DNA of 64,000 nt from Dermatemys mawii (lineage: Eukaryota; Chordata; Testudines; Dermatemydidae). Positions 24,067-36,195 of the stretch are shown here, in pieces (the first letter of the stretch is position 1; every line of letters starts with the position of its first letter). Both the position numbers and the translations under genes were made by a program. The notes beneath the pieces are model-generated. The model did no database searches. It had not been told where the DNA came from and saw only the letters and a list, made by a program, of their open reading frames with translations. The stretch is from NCBI GenBank assembly GCA_007922305.1, contig ML677366.1, forward strand, positions 11,903,132 to 11,967,131. Reading direction: 5' to 3'.

Positions 24067-24582
24067 TTGTGTGTGTGTGCATAATATGAAATTTCAAACC
24101 ACCTTTTAGAACTACATGACATAGCTTCACTCTCTCTTTCAACAGAAACACTGCTCAGTGATTTACATTCCTTTGTAATCTGATGCAATGATTAGAAAAT
24201 CACTTCATTGTAGTTTTTCCCTTTAATGTGGCAACTGGTGACCCTTCCATGAATTTGAGAAGAAAATGTCAGCTCTTTATGTGGAAATGAGTCATCCGAA
24301 TGGCAGGGACTGGCAGTAAGTGTGACAAAGACCAAAGCGAAGAGAACATGAAATTGACTTTAATCTGATCACAGGCTTTGGCTCTAGGGAAGGGAGGCGC
24401 ATGGTGGAAAGTAACTAGAAGGGACAGGTAGTCCCCAGTTAAGAAGGTGTAGACATGTAAAAGGGGGATACCTTGGAAATAATGTATCATATTATTACTA
24501 CCTATTATCATAAATAATACCACAACATCTTATTACCTCCAGTTCTGACCTGTTCTATCCCCTCTACCTTTCACATAAAATC

Positions 24583-24975
24583 ATAAAATCATAGAATATT
24601 AGGGTTGGAAGAAACCTCAGGAGGTCATCTAGGCCAATTCCCTGCTCAAAGCAGGAACAACCCCAACTAAACAGTCCATCTAGAGTTTTGTCAAGCCAGA
24701 CCTTTAGTATCTCCAAGGATGGAGATTCCACCACCTCCCTAGGTAACCCATTCCAGTGCTTCACACCCTCCTGGTGAAATAGTTTTTCCTAATACCCAAC
24801 CTAGACTTCCCCACTGCAACTTGAGACCATTACTCCTTATTCTGTCATCTGCCACCACAAGAACAGCCTAGCTCCATCCTCTTTGGAACCCCCTTCAAAC
24901 AGTTGAAGGCCACTATCGATCCCCCTCCATTCTTTTCTTCTGCAAACTAAATAAGTCCTGCTTATCACTCCCTGC
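24583..24975 (-). repeat. CR1 LINE 3' region
   Basis: Begins AATCATAAAATCATAGAATA, the reversed CR1 terminal octamers, then 'gggttggaagaaacctcagg', 'aggtcatctaggccaattcc', 'caccacctccctaggtaacc' and 'gtttttcctaatacccaacc'. This is the classic CR1 3' end in reverse. Confidence 0.85.
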
Positions 24976-25189
24976 TCTTCCTGCTCCATCACTCGCTGCT
25001 CTCCCACAAACTTTGATTTCCACAGAGGGGATGTTATTAAACTGTTCTATTAATTTTTTTAAAGAATGACACTTTTACGTTTTCATAACTAGTCACAGGC
25101 AGTGTTCTAGATAGCTCAGCCCATATCTACCCTATAGCTTCCCTTGCACCCAGCTTTCTCCTTGTTTGGTTTCAGAGTCCTATCTTTCA

Positions 25190-25313
25190 CTTGCATGCAT
25201 AAACTCACCAAGCAATACTACTTTCATCCAGTACCCCTTGTTCTTGTGTTATGGGAAGGGGAAAATAACTCTTGTCTATTCATTTTCTTACACCTTTCAT
25301 GATTTTATAGACT
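25190..25313 (-). repeat. inverted CR1 fragment, head-to-head with 25316-25795
   Basis: This stretch is the reverse complement, with about 75-90% identity depending on the segment, of 25316-25425. The innermost 38 bases read 'ctattcattttcttacacct...ttatagact'. It also has the matching 'ttcttgtgttat' word found as ATAACACAAGAA downstream. Confidence 0.65.
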
Positions 25314-25315
25314 GA

Positions 25316-25795
25316 AGTCTATAAAATCACGAATGGTGTGGAGAAAGTGAATAGCAAAGTTTTACTTACCCTTTCATATAACACAAGAACTTGGGGTCAC
25401 CCAGTGAAATTAATAGGCAGCAGGTTTAAGACAAACAAGAGGAAGTATTTCACACAACCCCAGTCAACATGTGAAGCTTGTTGTCGTGGAACATTGTGAA
25501 GGCCAAAAGTATAACTGGATTCTTACAAGAATTAGATAGTTTTCATGGATAGGTCCATCAATTCCTGTTATCCAAGATGGTCAGGGATGAAATCCCATGT
25601 GCCAAGTGTTCTTAAATCTCCAGCTGCCACAATTTAGGATTGAGTGATAGGGGAAGGATCGCACAAAACTGTCCTATCATGTCCTCTGAAGTATTGGGCT
25701 CAGGCCACTATCAGAGACAGAATACTGGGCTACATGGATCTTGGTCTGCCCCAGTATGGCCATTCTAATTCTAATATATTCTAATGATTTGTACT
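25316..25795 (+). repeat. CR1 LINE 3' part with ORF2 end and 3' terminus
   Basis: It reads through the degraded end of CR1 ORF2 ('aacacaagaacttggggtca', 'ttaataggcagcaggtttaa') and ends with 'gggctacatggatcttggtc', 'tgccccagtatggccattct' and (ATTCTA)n. It links the 'gaccaatggtccatctag' 3' end seen elsewhere to CR1. Many stops make it a dead copy. Confidence 0.75.
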
Positions 25796-25814
25796 TCTAT
25801 ATCGTTTTTGAACT

Positions 25815-26010
25815 ACAGACCTCAAATCGGCTTATAGGCACAGAACTCACAACATTTTCTGAGGTAGTTTAGTATGGGAAACAGACAGGGAAGCCAAGGT
25901 GCAAAGCAGTTAATGGACTTGCCCATGGACATACCCAGTAATTCAATGGCAGACCCAGGAATAGAAGTCAGGAGTCCCCATTCCCATTCTTCTTCTTTAC
26001 ACATCTAGGT
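25815..26010 (-). repeat. MIR/CORE-type SINE
   Basis: 'ggaagccaaggtgcaaagca', 'ggacttgcccatggacatac', 'aatggcagacccaggaatag' and 'aagtcaggagtccccattcc' give the MIR order in reverse. Confidence 0.6.
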
Positions 26011-27220
26011 TTCTGAGTGTTCCCCTTCACCATAGCTTCTGAACACCTCTAATCACTAATTTCACTCATCCAAAATGAATGAGGCTGCACCAATGTAACT
26101 GAGAGGGGATTTTGGCCCAGCCCTGTTTCTGAGCTCTACAACATGTCTACCAGGACTTACAGAAGTTCCACCCCTTTTGCACAATGTATAGCTCTCTGCC
26201 CTGTGGTTGAGTCTCTCATTCTCGGGATGTCTCTTCCTTTCTCTAACTTGATGTGCTTAAGGACAGTTTTAAGATGTAGTGATCCCAGTTAGGGTTGCCA
26301 CCTGGCCAGGTTTTCCCAGGATTACCTCTCTTTTGAGGTAGCTGTTTTGAGGGATCTGTAAGAGTACACCCTGCAAGCTATCCAGCTTTATTGTCTCGGA
26401 ATCATCCTAGATGTCCCAGTTTTTTGTACCTCAGAGGTGACAGCCCGAATCTCAGTGTGGCTGTAAACTGCTGGCTGAGTGAGAGTCTGAAAGTGAGCTG
26501 TAAGGGGTAGTAGACCAGGCTGAAAAAAATTGACTTTCTTTAGGTAAAATATTTTAAAAGAACGAAAATATTTCAATTGTAGCTTGGGTGCCTCATGCTC
26601 TTCTCTATGGGCTAGAACCCATGGCTGGACTACATCTCCCATAATGCACCACTATCTCAGTGAGGAGAGATGGTTGCATTATGGGCATCATTGACTATGT
26701 TGTATCCTCAGAGAAGTAGTCAAGAAGTCCTTCCCAAAGAAGATAATGGGGACATGAGGAAACTAAACTATAACTTCCATGAGGCACCATGGCAGAATAG
26801 CTGAATCAAAATATTTTTGGTTTGGTGCATTTCTTTTTTTAAATCAATTGAAATTTTCCACTTAAAGCAGACATTTTTGTGAAATATTTTTTTTGACAAA
26901 ATAACCGAACAAACAATTTTCCATCATCCACACTCAGAAACCTAGATGTGTAGAGAAATTCAGAAATTCTTTGACAAGTGCCACTGGGTACGGTGCAAGC
27001 AGCAGCATAGCAAAATGAAGCATTCACTCTAGTGCATACAAATGGTAATGTTAAGAGGCTCTCTGACTTCTCCAACTCGACTGAGAGGGATATTGGCTCA
27101 TATCTACTAAGGCTGCCAACTGATTAGATTCAAGCTCTGGCACTTGGAACTAAGTCCCAGCACTGCTTACAGAAATTGTGGGGCAGATTCTTGTTCTGCT
27201 CTGCTCCCTTTAGGAATGAA
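26011..27220. other. no gene; one AT-rich repeat block
   Basis: AT-rich words at 26805-26945 resemble the block at 6905-7065. No exon or RNA gene supported. Confidence 0.35.
26805..26945. repeat. AT-rich dispersed repeat, copy 2
   Basis: Contains 'tcaattgaaattttccactt', 'tgtgaaatattttttttgac' and 'aaacaattttccatcatcca'. Vocabulary as at 6905 and 40355. Confidence 0.35.
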
Positions 27221-27342
27221 TCACTTGATGTCTACCTGTTCTGTTCATTCCCTCTGGGGCACCAGGCACTGGCCTTTATCAGAAGATAGGATAGTAGGTG
27301 GACCTTTGGTCTGAGCCAGTATGGCCGTTCTTATGTTCACTG
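27221..27342 (+). repeat. CR1 LINE 3' end
   Basis: 'cctgttctgttcattccctc', 'tggggcaccaggcactggcc', 'tggacctttggtctgagcca' and 'gtatggccgttcttatgttc' in order. The same unit is at 37852-37972. Confidence 0.75.
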
Positions 27343-28449
27343 GCTGTGATATCGTCAGTCCTTATGTAATAAATAGGACACCAAATCTAAATGTGGATAA
27401 TTACATTCTGTCTACTTATATTTCTCTTTGTGATTTACTTCTCCTTTTCACTTCCTGCCCTAAAACGTGATGTATAGTGTTTCTCTGCACTGTTAAGTAC
27501 TTCTGTGTTCCACTCCAGAGGCAGCTGCATTTCAGCGGTGGATGAGCTACTACTTTACAAACAGCTGTAAAGTGCATTGACATGGTTGAGTATGAAAGAC
27601 ACTGAATAGACTTGTGGAGATCATTTTGGGAGAAGCAGTTCATTTTCCCACAGTACCCTTACCCCTCAATGATATAATTTGCACCTTCATTCCCTCCTCC
27701 TATATATATTAAAAGATATTGCTTGATAACCTAAAGGTGGGTCTGTTTTGGAGAAAGAGCAAGAAATGCAGTAGTCAGGTGGTCAGATACCAAGTTGAGA
27801 GGCATCTTAAAATTAAGATAGATAGATTGATTGATCGCATCTAGGTTATAACTTCTCCACAAGGCCCGTTGTTCCCTAGCTGCTGTGCTCCCAGATCAAA
27901 TGAAACAAGACAGGCCTCACTTCAAAGGCTCTGGTCCATGTGTTGGGAGAAATCAGTCACACACAACAATACATAAGACTTTATCTGACTTTGAAAAGTA
28001 GTTGGGGAGGCTTTGCACAGCAGCTCACCACAGTGGGTGGCTACCTGCAGCTCAGAAGTCTGACAGCTCTCTGGAGACAAAGGAGGCAAGGCAGAGATTA
28101 GTCTTGCAACAGGAGTATTACTGCAAGATTTTCTGCTCTCAGGTCACTTCCCAGAGTGCGAGTCGCTAGTCTGCTGGACATGAGGAAAGGGGAGGCAAAG
28201 AAGTTGTCTGCAGCCCGTATCTTTCTCCACGAACGAGCTGTTGGGGACATATGTAGGAGCTTTACAGTCTCTCTCACTCAGGCTGTGATGGGTATATTTG
28301 GTTTTCTTGTTCAGATGAGAGTCTTCCCCTTGTTCTCTGATTATAGCTGATCAATGATTTTTAACTGTGGATATAAACACAAACTGCAGCTAGACAATGG
28401 GCAATGGATACTTTTTATCATAGCCACATTCCTCAGTAATTTATAATTG
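27343..28449. other. no recognised feature
   Basis: Unique-looking DNA; no exon evidence. The frame at 28156-28350 (64 codons) has neither Kozak support nor a donor that I would trust. Confidence 0.4.
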
Positions 28450-28635
28450 GGTTTGCACTTACAGGGCACCTTTCATCCGAGGATCGCAAAGTGACCAAGC
28501 TTCATAACTCACTTGTGATGTAAGTCTGCATTCCTGATGGGAAACAAAGGCTCAGGGAGAGGATATTGCTAATCCAAGGCCACAGAGTGGTTGAGTGGAA
28601 GAGAGAGGAACGGAATGCAGGAGTCTTTATTTCCT
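28450..28635 (-). repeat. MIR-like SINE, degraded
   Basis: 'cacttacagggcacctttca', 'atgggaaacaaaggctcagg', 'ccaaggccacagagtggttg' and 'cggaatgcaggagtcttta' keep the reversed MIR order. Confidence 0.5.
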
Positions 28636-28795
28636 TTACAAGAAGGATATGCAGTAGCATAAGCACAGAGCATCTGATTTTACAAAGGGCTGAAGTCAGT
28701 GGGAGCTCTGAATATCAGGTCACTTCGAGTCTAAAATTCCACATTAAAAGGTAATGGCCAAGTCACTCACTTAAAGGTTAAGATGCAGGTTCTCA

Positions 28796-28831
28796 CGCAC
28801 ACACACACATGCAGAGAGAGAGAGAGAGAGA
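28796..28831 (+). repeat. (CA)n-(GA)n microsatellite
   Basis: CACGCACACACACACACAT followed by CAGAGAGAGAGAGAGAGAGA. Simple sequence. Confidence 0.9.
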
Positions 28832-29439
28832 TCTGTGCTGTAAAAAGTGATGTATACAGCATGCCTGAAAATTAAAGATTCCAAGTGGAACAGCAGAAGT
28901 GTAACTGACTTTGAACATGACATGCCCTTTCTCCAGCCCTTCACTCTGCCTCCACCTACTTTTTGGTATCGGTGGCTAGAACTGAAAGGAGGACAAAAGG
29001 TTAGTGAAGGGGTTCACATCAAGGCCTGGAGGGTCACTCTCTCATCTGAAAGTCTGTTTCACTTCACTTTCTCTGGACTGTGGTGTAAGAGCTGTAATCT
29101 GAAGATCACAGAACCCCACAGAGATGTAGGTGGTTGTCTATAATCTGATTGCAAATAAAGGAGACAACATAAATTCACCTGAAATTACTAGATTAAAAAT
29201 ATTTGCTCCTCTTTCGGTCCTCAAAGCCCCTCCTGCTTCTTGTGTCAGCTTTGCTTTGTGTTCTACAGCTCATAGGTTTTGCACATCTGGCAGGAACTGT
29301 CTGTCTAGCTATCTAAGGGACTGTTTTTCTGAGGTTCCTATCATTGTAGTATCAAGCTGTCAACATCACAAAAGGGCTACAGAGTGCACTTACTTCTCCC
29401 AAGGAGAAGGGCCTCTCATGATCCCAGAGGTGTTGATCA

Positions 29440-30075
29440 TCTAATGGATTGTGTGGATCACATTGCTGAATGGAACCAGCATCTCCATAGTGCTGGACAT
29501 TGGCACTCTCCTTTTTTATTGTTTCACTGGCACAAAGAGGAAAGTGGATGATATAGAAAGGTCTCTGACTGACTGGTTCGGGGATTGCAATAGCGTACAG
29601 AACTTCACAGCTCACACCTTCACACCTCACACCCAGGTCAAATCCAGTCTGGGTCAAGGCCTATATACCATTCCATCTAATAGCTATGGTTACCATGTGA
29701 AATGAGCTGGGGCGGGGGGTCTGGATCTCAGCCTGGTTCCTACGGGTGGGAGTGTTTCCATCACCCAAACCACTTCCACCTGTGGCACTAATTTCCCCCA
29801 TACTGGCAGCCTCAACAGGGAAGCCAGACAAGGAACAGACGTTGGAGACTGGACTGCTTCCACAACCCTGGAGGAGGTGCTGCCAGGTCAGGACATAGGC
29901 CACTGGAAGGACAATGTAGGGGAAGTTTTCCTGGTCTTTGCCTTTCCCTGAGCACAGCAGAGCAATCCAGTCTCCAGGGCTGTCACCTTGATGCCTTTCG
30001 CCAGGACTAACTTCATTTTGCAATGTAAATAGAATAAAGCAAAATTTACAAAAAAAGAAAAAAAGAAAGAAAGCC
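29440..30075 (+). other. possible retroposed sequence ending in AATAAA plus A-rich tail
   Basis: An AATAAA signal at 30033-30038 is followed 10 bases later by an A-rich run (30049-30074) interrupted only by G. This is how the 3' end of a reverse-transcribed polyadenylated RNA looks. The upstream sequence has no protein I recognise and I cannot find a matching target duplication, so the 5' limit given is a guess. It could also be an A-rich microsatellite next to a chance signal. Confidence 0.3.
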
Positions 30076-31388
30076 CGGATCAGGATTCATTATTCATTCA
30101 GAGAGTCCTGCCAGTGCTCAGACCCTTTCCACAGGGCACCCAGTGCATCCGCTCTATGTCCTGACAGGCAGCCAATGAGCAGGATCTGATTCAATGCTTG
30201 AATTAATCTGTATGAATGGCTCTGGGATCCATTTCAAAGCAGCCCCGAGAATTGGTCTATAAAATAGGCAGCCCAATTTGTCTCAGAAACTACAATGTGA
30301 AATGAATAAGGACTTTACAATCTCCTTCAGCCATAAAAAAATGTACACATCTCAGACCGCTGCGCTTCCATTTTAATTAAAACAATAATTAAATTTTAAT
30401 GAAATGAAGGCATTCTTTACAAAGAGCCAGCACATGCATTTTTTCTAATGGAGATGGGAGGGGGAGTAGGTATTGGATCATGCCACCGTCTTCTCCAACC
30501 ACCCCCAGCAGAAGTGAATAGCTGGGTGGGCCCTTTGCCTCAAGACAATAAGTAGAGCAGAGAAACAGTCACTGGTAATGAGGAGAGGGGGGAAGGGAAG
30601 AGAGGAGAACCTCATTTCAGACTTCTCCCTGCTGGTGTCTTCCTATCCCTTCATTGCAGAGCCATGGGTCATTCATGTTCCTTGGCTTGCACCAGGAACT
30701 CGGGGAGGCTGTCTCTAAGCAACAGGTACCCACATAAAGTCATCAGCTCTATTCCATGCAGCCCTGGGGTTAGAATTCAGGATAGTCAGAAACATAGACC
30801 CCTCCATTTCCTTGATCACTCAATACAAACAGGGCTTCCATCTCAACCACCCCATGGAAGCAGCATTACACAGCCTGACTTGAGCATTGCAAGGGCCAGG
30901 AGTTTCGGACAGACTCACCGCAGACACTTCCCAAGTTTGTTGCCAGATGAATTTGGATATGAGATGGCCATCCCCATGTTCTTCCCCAATGGAAGTAGAC
31001 AGCATGCCTTAAGAGATATTCCTGACCTCAGCTGGCCTAGGGGAGAAAGATACTCCTCTCCTTAGACCATTCTCTACTTAGGCACTTCATTGTAGGTAAA
31101 TCTCAATCAAATACTTCCAGGGGGGGCCACATTTCCACTAGAAATGGATTCAAAGCACTGGGTCTAGCTAACTCGCCCTCACAACTTCATATTCAGTCAG
31201 GTGCAAGTACAAAAGTGTGTGTTCAGAAATGATGGCTGGCTACAGATCTGTCCCTAAAGGACAAAGGGGTGTGAATATTCCTCATAAACTGAGACAGGCA
31301 CTCTAAAAGCAACAGTCTCTTTAATTCTAGTGAGGAAAACCCAGAAGAGAAATGAAGGAACTGATTTCCTATGTCTTCCAACTGCAAC
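30076..31388. other. no gene; AT-rich segment possibly conserved
   Basis: Segment 30280-30440 is AT-rich with TTAATTAAAAC, AATAATTAAATTTTAAT and similar homeodomain-like words and no recognised repeat, so it could be a conserved non-coding element. The 133-codon frame at 30664-31065 has no domain. Confidence 0.35.
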
Positions 31389-31512
31389 TAGGGTGACCAG
31401 ATAGCAAATGTGAAAAATGGAATCAGAGGGTGGGGAGTAATAGGAGCCTATATAAGAAAAAGACCCCAAAATCAGGACTGTCCCTATAAAATTGAGACAT
31501 CTAGTCACCCTA
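31389..31512 (+). mobile_element. hAT-type MITE with 8-bp target duplication, copy 2
   Basis: TAGGGTGACCAGATAGC...ATCTAGTCACCCTA, 124 bp, flanked by perfect ACTGCAAC repeats (31381-31388 and 31513-31520). Same family as 20129-20256 in the other orientation. Confidence 0.9.
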
Positions 31513-31597
31513 ACTGCAACTACCACTGAGAGCTCTTCTGAGATTTCACTGAGTTTGCGGACCAGCATGAAATAGAGTACTGAGAATAAAGAATCCC

Positions 31598-31805
31598 TGA
31601 ATTCTATTTCTGCCTCTTTCATTGACTTTCTGTGTGTTCTTCAACAAGCCACTTAATATCTCTGCCTTAGTCTCCCCAAGTGTAAGCTGGGGATAATAAT
31701 ACTTACCTAACCCATGGAGAGCAAGTTGTGTGGATCAATTGATTAAGGTTTACACAGGGTTTTGCAAATGTCAAGTGCTATGCAAATGCTAAGCATTATT
31801 CATAT
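31598..31805 (+). repeat. MIR/CORE-type SINE
   Basis: 'ttctgtgtgttcttcaacaa', 'gccacttaatatctctgcct', 'tagtctccccaagtgtaagc', 'tggggataataatacttacc' and 'tgcaaatgctaagcattatt' are the MIR tail in forward orientation, well preserved. Confidence 0.75.
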
Positions 31806-32061
31806 TCTTTGATGGATTTTTTCTATGAAAATGGAACTGAATCACTACTTTTCTAGGAGCAGTTTTCTTACACACAGAATTTTCCAAAGGGCTGCACTTT
31901 GACACAAGAATGCCTATTAAATTGTGTCAGGTCAGTTTTCTTCCACAGACTCTGAGAGATGCCTCAATCCACTCAGAAAGGGGGTCCAGGGATCAAATTA
32001 ATGAAGACAAAAGAAGTGGATTCTTGGAGGTGGAGATAGGAGGGGTGAGCCCTATTACTTA

Positions 32062-32310
32062 GGGTACATCTATACTACCTGCCAGATCGGCGGGTAGTGT
32101 TCGATGTATCGGAGATCGATTTATCGTGTCTCATCTAGATGCGATAAATCGATCCCCGAATGTGCTCCTTGTTGATTTTGAACTCCAGCTCCACAAGAGG
32201 AGTAAGCAGAGTCGATGGGGGAGCCGCCGTGGTTGACTCGCCACTGTGAGCATGGCCAGGTAAGTCAAACTAAGATACTTTGACTTCAGCTACGCAAATA
32301 GCATAAACGG
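32062..32310 (-). mobile_element. Harbinger-like MITE family A, copy 2 (one end missing)
   Basis: Starts GGGTACATCTATACTACC after TTA and carries the GATTTATCG...CGATAAATC hairpin (32119-32154). Compared with the copy at 56257 in reverse it stops at about 32310, losing the last 60-70 bases and the second terminus. Confidence 0.7.
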
Positions 32311-33317
32311 AAGAACAGGCTAGCTCTTTTGGACAGCATCCAGAGTGTTTTCAAGAAGCTACTTTTCTACACAATAGCTGGATGAAGATGGGGAATGTAA
32401 TTCTGAGAAATGAAGAGCAGGTGAAAGTCAGGACACAATACCTTGTATGCTTCAGGATGTCTTTATAGAAACCCAGGCTAGTGGGACCCAGCAGCAGACA
32501 TGAGACGATTTATCTGCTTCAAAGGAATGCTTTGTTGTTCTTGGAAGATATGGGGCAAAGTGAGAGTTCATGGAGAATGAATCAAAAGCATCATCATCAT
32601 CCCCACTTCCTGCCTCACACCACATGGCGAAGGAGGAAGATCCTCTGATCCTCTTGGATTTCATTGGGAATCAGGGCGGGGAGCAGGCACTTCCATGGCT
32701 TGTGATGCACCAAGAAGGTAGGCAAGTGCACTGAGGGTTGACTTGTGGGACAAGCACCCAGCTAGCCAAGCCAAATGCTATAAAAAAGAGACACCACTAT
32801 TAAACTCCAAGAGACTTGCATTGGTGGAGTGATGAACCAGATTGGGTAAAGTGCTTGAGAACAGTGAGCAGGCTTTGTTCCCAGTGATGGCTAAGATTAG
32901 GTATCTAGTGACCCAAAGTGGTTCCCTATTTCCCTTGAGTTTCCTTATCTCTAATTTCCTCAAAGAGTCCCTTCAGCCACTTTCTCTGATGAGCTACCCT
33001 GCCTAATACCAAACATGAATACATGAAAATGACTATCATCTCCAGCCTCAATGATAAAACTAAGCCTGTCCCCTCTGCACTAACCTATATCCTTGCTCAT
33101 TCATAGAGACAGAGAGAGCACGCATGTGTTTGTACCCTTGTAATTCAACAACATCCTAAGGATACAGTTTTACCCTCTGTAGTAAACAGGAACAAAACCA
33201 GCATAATTCATTCATTTTCTTTGCTGCTGTAATCACAGAAGAACAATAGGAAGGAGGTCAGGCTACTAACCTGAATGTGCCTGGAGAAAAATATTAGGAA
33301 CTTTGTAGGACCTAAAA

Positions 33318-33455
33318 GATGCCATATCAGAACAGGCTGGCATTCTGTGACCTAGTCCACTGTTTGGTCTCTGATGGTGGTCAATACCATATCCGTCAGA
33401 GAAAGCTGCGAACTCCCATAATGCACTTTAATGTCTTGCCTGTTCAGCATGAGTT
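33318..33455 (-). repeat. CR1 LINE 3' end, degraded
   Basis: 'gccatatcagaacaggctgg' then 'cctagtccactgtttggtct' and 'gtggtcaataccatatccgt' correspond to the reversed CR1 terminus. Confidence 0.5.
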
Positions 33456-34084
33456 CTCACTCTCTTTTCCCACATTTCTCACCTTCCAGACCTAGTTTTT
33501 ATGTTGCCTTCTATGCATAATGCATGTGCATCTGTCCGTGTGGTACCGAAAAGCAGATGCAATGCAATCTCTTCCTGTTAATGGGCAACTCAGAGTTACA
33601 TGCCTGGCATTTGTCTGGCCAGAATGTGGTCCATTTCCTAAAACACTCAATTAACCTGATTCCTCACGGTCTTGCATTTTATGTTGACATTTACACCTGT
33701 GCAAAACACAACTAAATTGGAATGGTAGCATTTTGCACTTTGCACAGATGCAATTGATGAGACAAGGTGCAAGGGATTGAAGATTAAGGGCAGAAGAATT
33801 CCGACTGTTGTCTAAGCACATGAAAAATATTGCTGTGATTCACTGAAAGAAAAGGGGATGGGTGACATTCGTGTTAGAAATATTCAAAGAGCCGTAAAAG
33901 GAGGAACAAGGAATCCCTTTGTTTCGTCTGTAGAAAGGACAAAAGAGATGATTCTGCATTGCTAATTTAACTATTTCTTTGCTGTTCCACCATTGCACCT
34001 ACTGTTGTCATTAACATTCCATTGAAATCACGGAATATTAGGATATAAGTGCAATGTTCATCCTCACAGCAGGTGGGTTCTACC
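33456..34084. other. no recognised feature
   Basis: Unique-looking DNA without exon signals. Confidence 0.4.
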
Positions 34085-34144
34085 CACAGATATCTAGAGT
34101 ATTCAGCACAGCGGCACAGATATCTAGAGTATTCAGCAGTGCAA
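34085..34144 (+). repeat. 30-bp tandem duplication
   Basis: CACAGATATCTAGAGTATTC followed by AGCA occurs at 34085-34108 and again at 34115-34138, with a 30-base period. A looser related unit ('gtatctggagcattcattgg') lies at 34544-34563, on the other side of the hAT MITE at 34191. Confidence 0.75.
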
Positions 34145-34190
34145 CAGATGAGTTCTACTGGGCTGAACAGCAATCAGCAACATTGTAAGT

Positions 34191-34521
34191 CAGTGGTGGG
34201 TAACCCGTGGCCCAGCAAGGTAATCTGATTGCGAACCACAAGACATTTTGCTGGAGTTGACCATCTGTAGGCATGGTTCCCCATAGCTCCTAGTGGCTAT
34301 AGTTCACTGTTCCCAGCCAATGGAAGCTCTGGGAAGTGTTGGCTAGCACATCACTGTGGCCCACCGCTTTCTGCAGCTCCCATTGGCCGGAAATGGCAAA
34401 CCATGGTCATTGGGGGCTGTGCCTCCAGATGGTCAACATCAGCAAAATGTCTTGCAGCCTGCAATCAGATTACCCTGATAGGCCGCATGCGGTCTGTGGG
34501 CCACAGGTTGCCTCACCACTG
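34191..34521 (+). mobile_element. hAT-type MITE (CAGTGGTGGG family), copy 1
   Basis: Starts CAGTGGTGGGTAACCCGTGG and ends ...CCACAGGTTGCCTCACCACTG, inverted termini. The flanks TTGTAAGT and CTGTAGGT agree at six of eight bases, the differences being transitions, as expected for an old 8-bp duplication. Interior words 'cagcaaaatgtcttgcagcc' and 'caatcagattaccctg' match 50812-50937. Confidence 0.8.
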
Positions 34522-34529
34522 CTGTAGGT

Positions 34530-36195
34530 GCACCCAACCTGAATGTATCTGGAGCATTCATTGGCACAGCAGGTAACTGCTACTTGAATATACTTGGACC
34601 AGTCAGTCACATGGTTGGTGTGTCATTTTCATGCACAGGCAGGATTAAACAGCAGAGCGGGCACTATCTCCCTCTATGTATCTGAGGCACTCTGGGAAAA
34701 TATGACTGCAGTCAAGCAGTTAAATAAATCTATTTCAGTCCAAGATATGTGTTTTTATAAGGCAGGCGTATCATAAACCAGAGGGGAACATGATCATAAC
34801 AAAATATATTACAGAATCATTTGACAAACTGTCAGGGTAGAAGAAGCATACAATATTCTTGACAAAAATGTTTATTTTAAATAAAAACCCTGGAGTGAAA
34901 TCTAACCAGTGCGTTTCTCCCCAGTTTCTGGTAGGAGTGAGCATAATGCATACATGCCTCCTTCGGTGGGAAAGCAAAGTTTCTGAGAGATATCATAAGC
35001 TTCTCAAACTGTTTTTTTCCAAAATATTGCCAAATATCTATTCTAAAAGGGATTCAGAGACTGGAGGGACCATGTGAAAGTTTTGAGAATCTAGGCAGGT
35101 ACCATATGCAGAATCAATTATCATCTGTCTTGCTGTCCTGGTATCTCTGGGTTAGTAAGTCTCTCGATGGGAAGCAAAATGAGGTCTCATTTTTCAAGTC
35201 TCTTAACATTTGTTTTTAAAAAGTGTGAATTTGACGATCAGGAAAACAAGGCACTGATAGCATCACTGGAGAAAACTGATCAGAGCTAGGCATGCGACAA
35301 AGGTTCTGTGCAAAAATACCCCTGATCTCCCAGTCCTGCATCCCTACACAGCCTTGCCAATGCACCAAAACCCTGACTTGCTGTGCCAGTCCTCTGCTCT
35401 CACAGAGCTTTGCCAGTCAGTCTCAAGACCTCATAAAGATGAACCATATAATATGTCCTCGCAGTAACTGCTCCACAGACCATAATAATACAGCAAGAAC
35501 ACGCTGCAAGACAGATGTTATAGTGACCTATGATGGTAAACAACTCGAGGCTAAGCCAGATTTCTCCATCCTGGACTGATACTTGATGCAGTAACAGCTT
35601 ATTATGAAATAGTAGTAACACCAGAAACCCAAAGTGTGTCTGTTTTAAAGCCAGAAGATGTTAATTTTCCCTTGTGGTCGAAGCAGAACCCACTTCCAGA
35701 AACATCTGAAAATGAGAGTCAACATCATGACTTGTCTCTGGGAGCGATTTCATGTTCATTTGAATCATTTCAGTACTGCAGTGTGGTAGCAGTTTCTAGC
35801 AGGAGATTGAGGCAAAGAACTAGGGCCTGAGCTGGGCAAATGGATTTTCTTTTCATTTTACTTTACATGTTATGCACAACACTTGCTAGGAAGACAATGA
35901 AAACAAAGTGTATGTCATGAAAAAGTTTGGAGGAAACAGAAATAATATCCCCATTGTGATCTTGGATACACATAACTCTGACATGGGAAGTGAGTATACT
36001 TAATATACATGAAACTTGGACAGATAATCAGGTGTTTTAAATATAGAGCTTTTCCAAATCATTTATCCCAGCTCAGGCAGAACTATTAAACTCAGTGTAC
36101 TTCTCTTTCATTCTTTGTGTCTCCTGATTCTTCTTTTACTTATGCTGGGGTAAATCAAAAGTAACTCCACTGAAATGAAAGGTGACAAACTAGAG
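34530..36195. other. no recognised gene
   Basis: No exon or RNA gene supported. A word like 'taaatcaaaagtaactccac' near 36150 belongs to the dispersed set noted at 18795. Confidence 0.35.

Noticed and set aside
23885..24188. Histidine/threonine-rich and valine/cysteine-rich peptides
   Set aside because: Translation of (CA)n/(GT)n microsatellites.
34085..34144. Possible CRISPR-like direct repeats
   Set aside because: Only two units with a 6-base spacer, in a vertebrate context; a simple tandem duplication.
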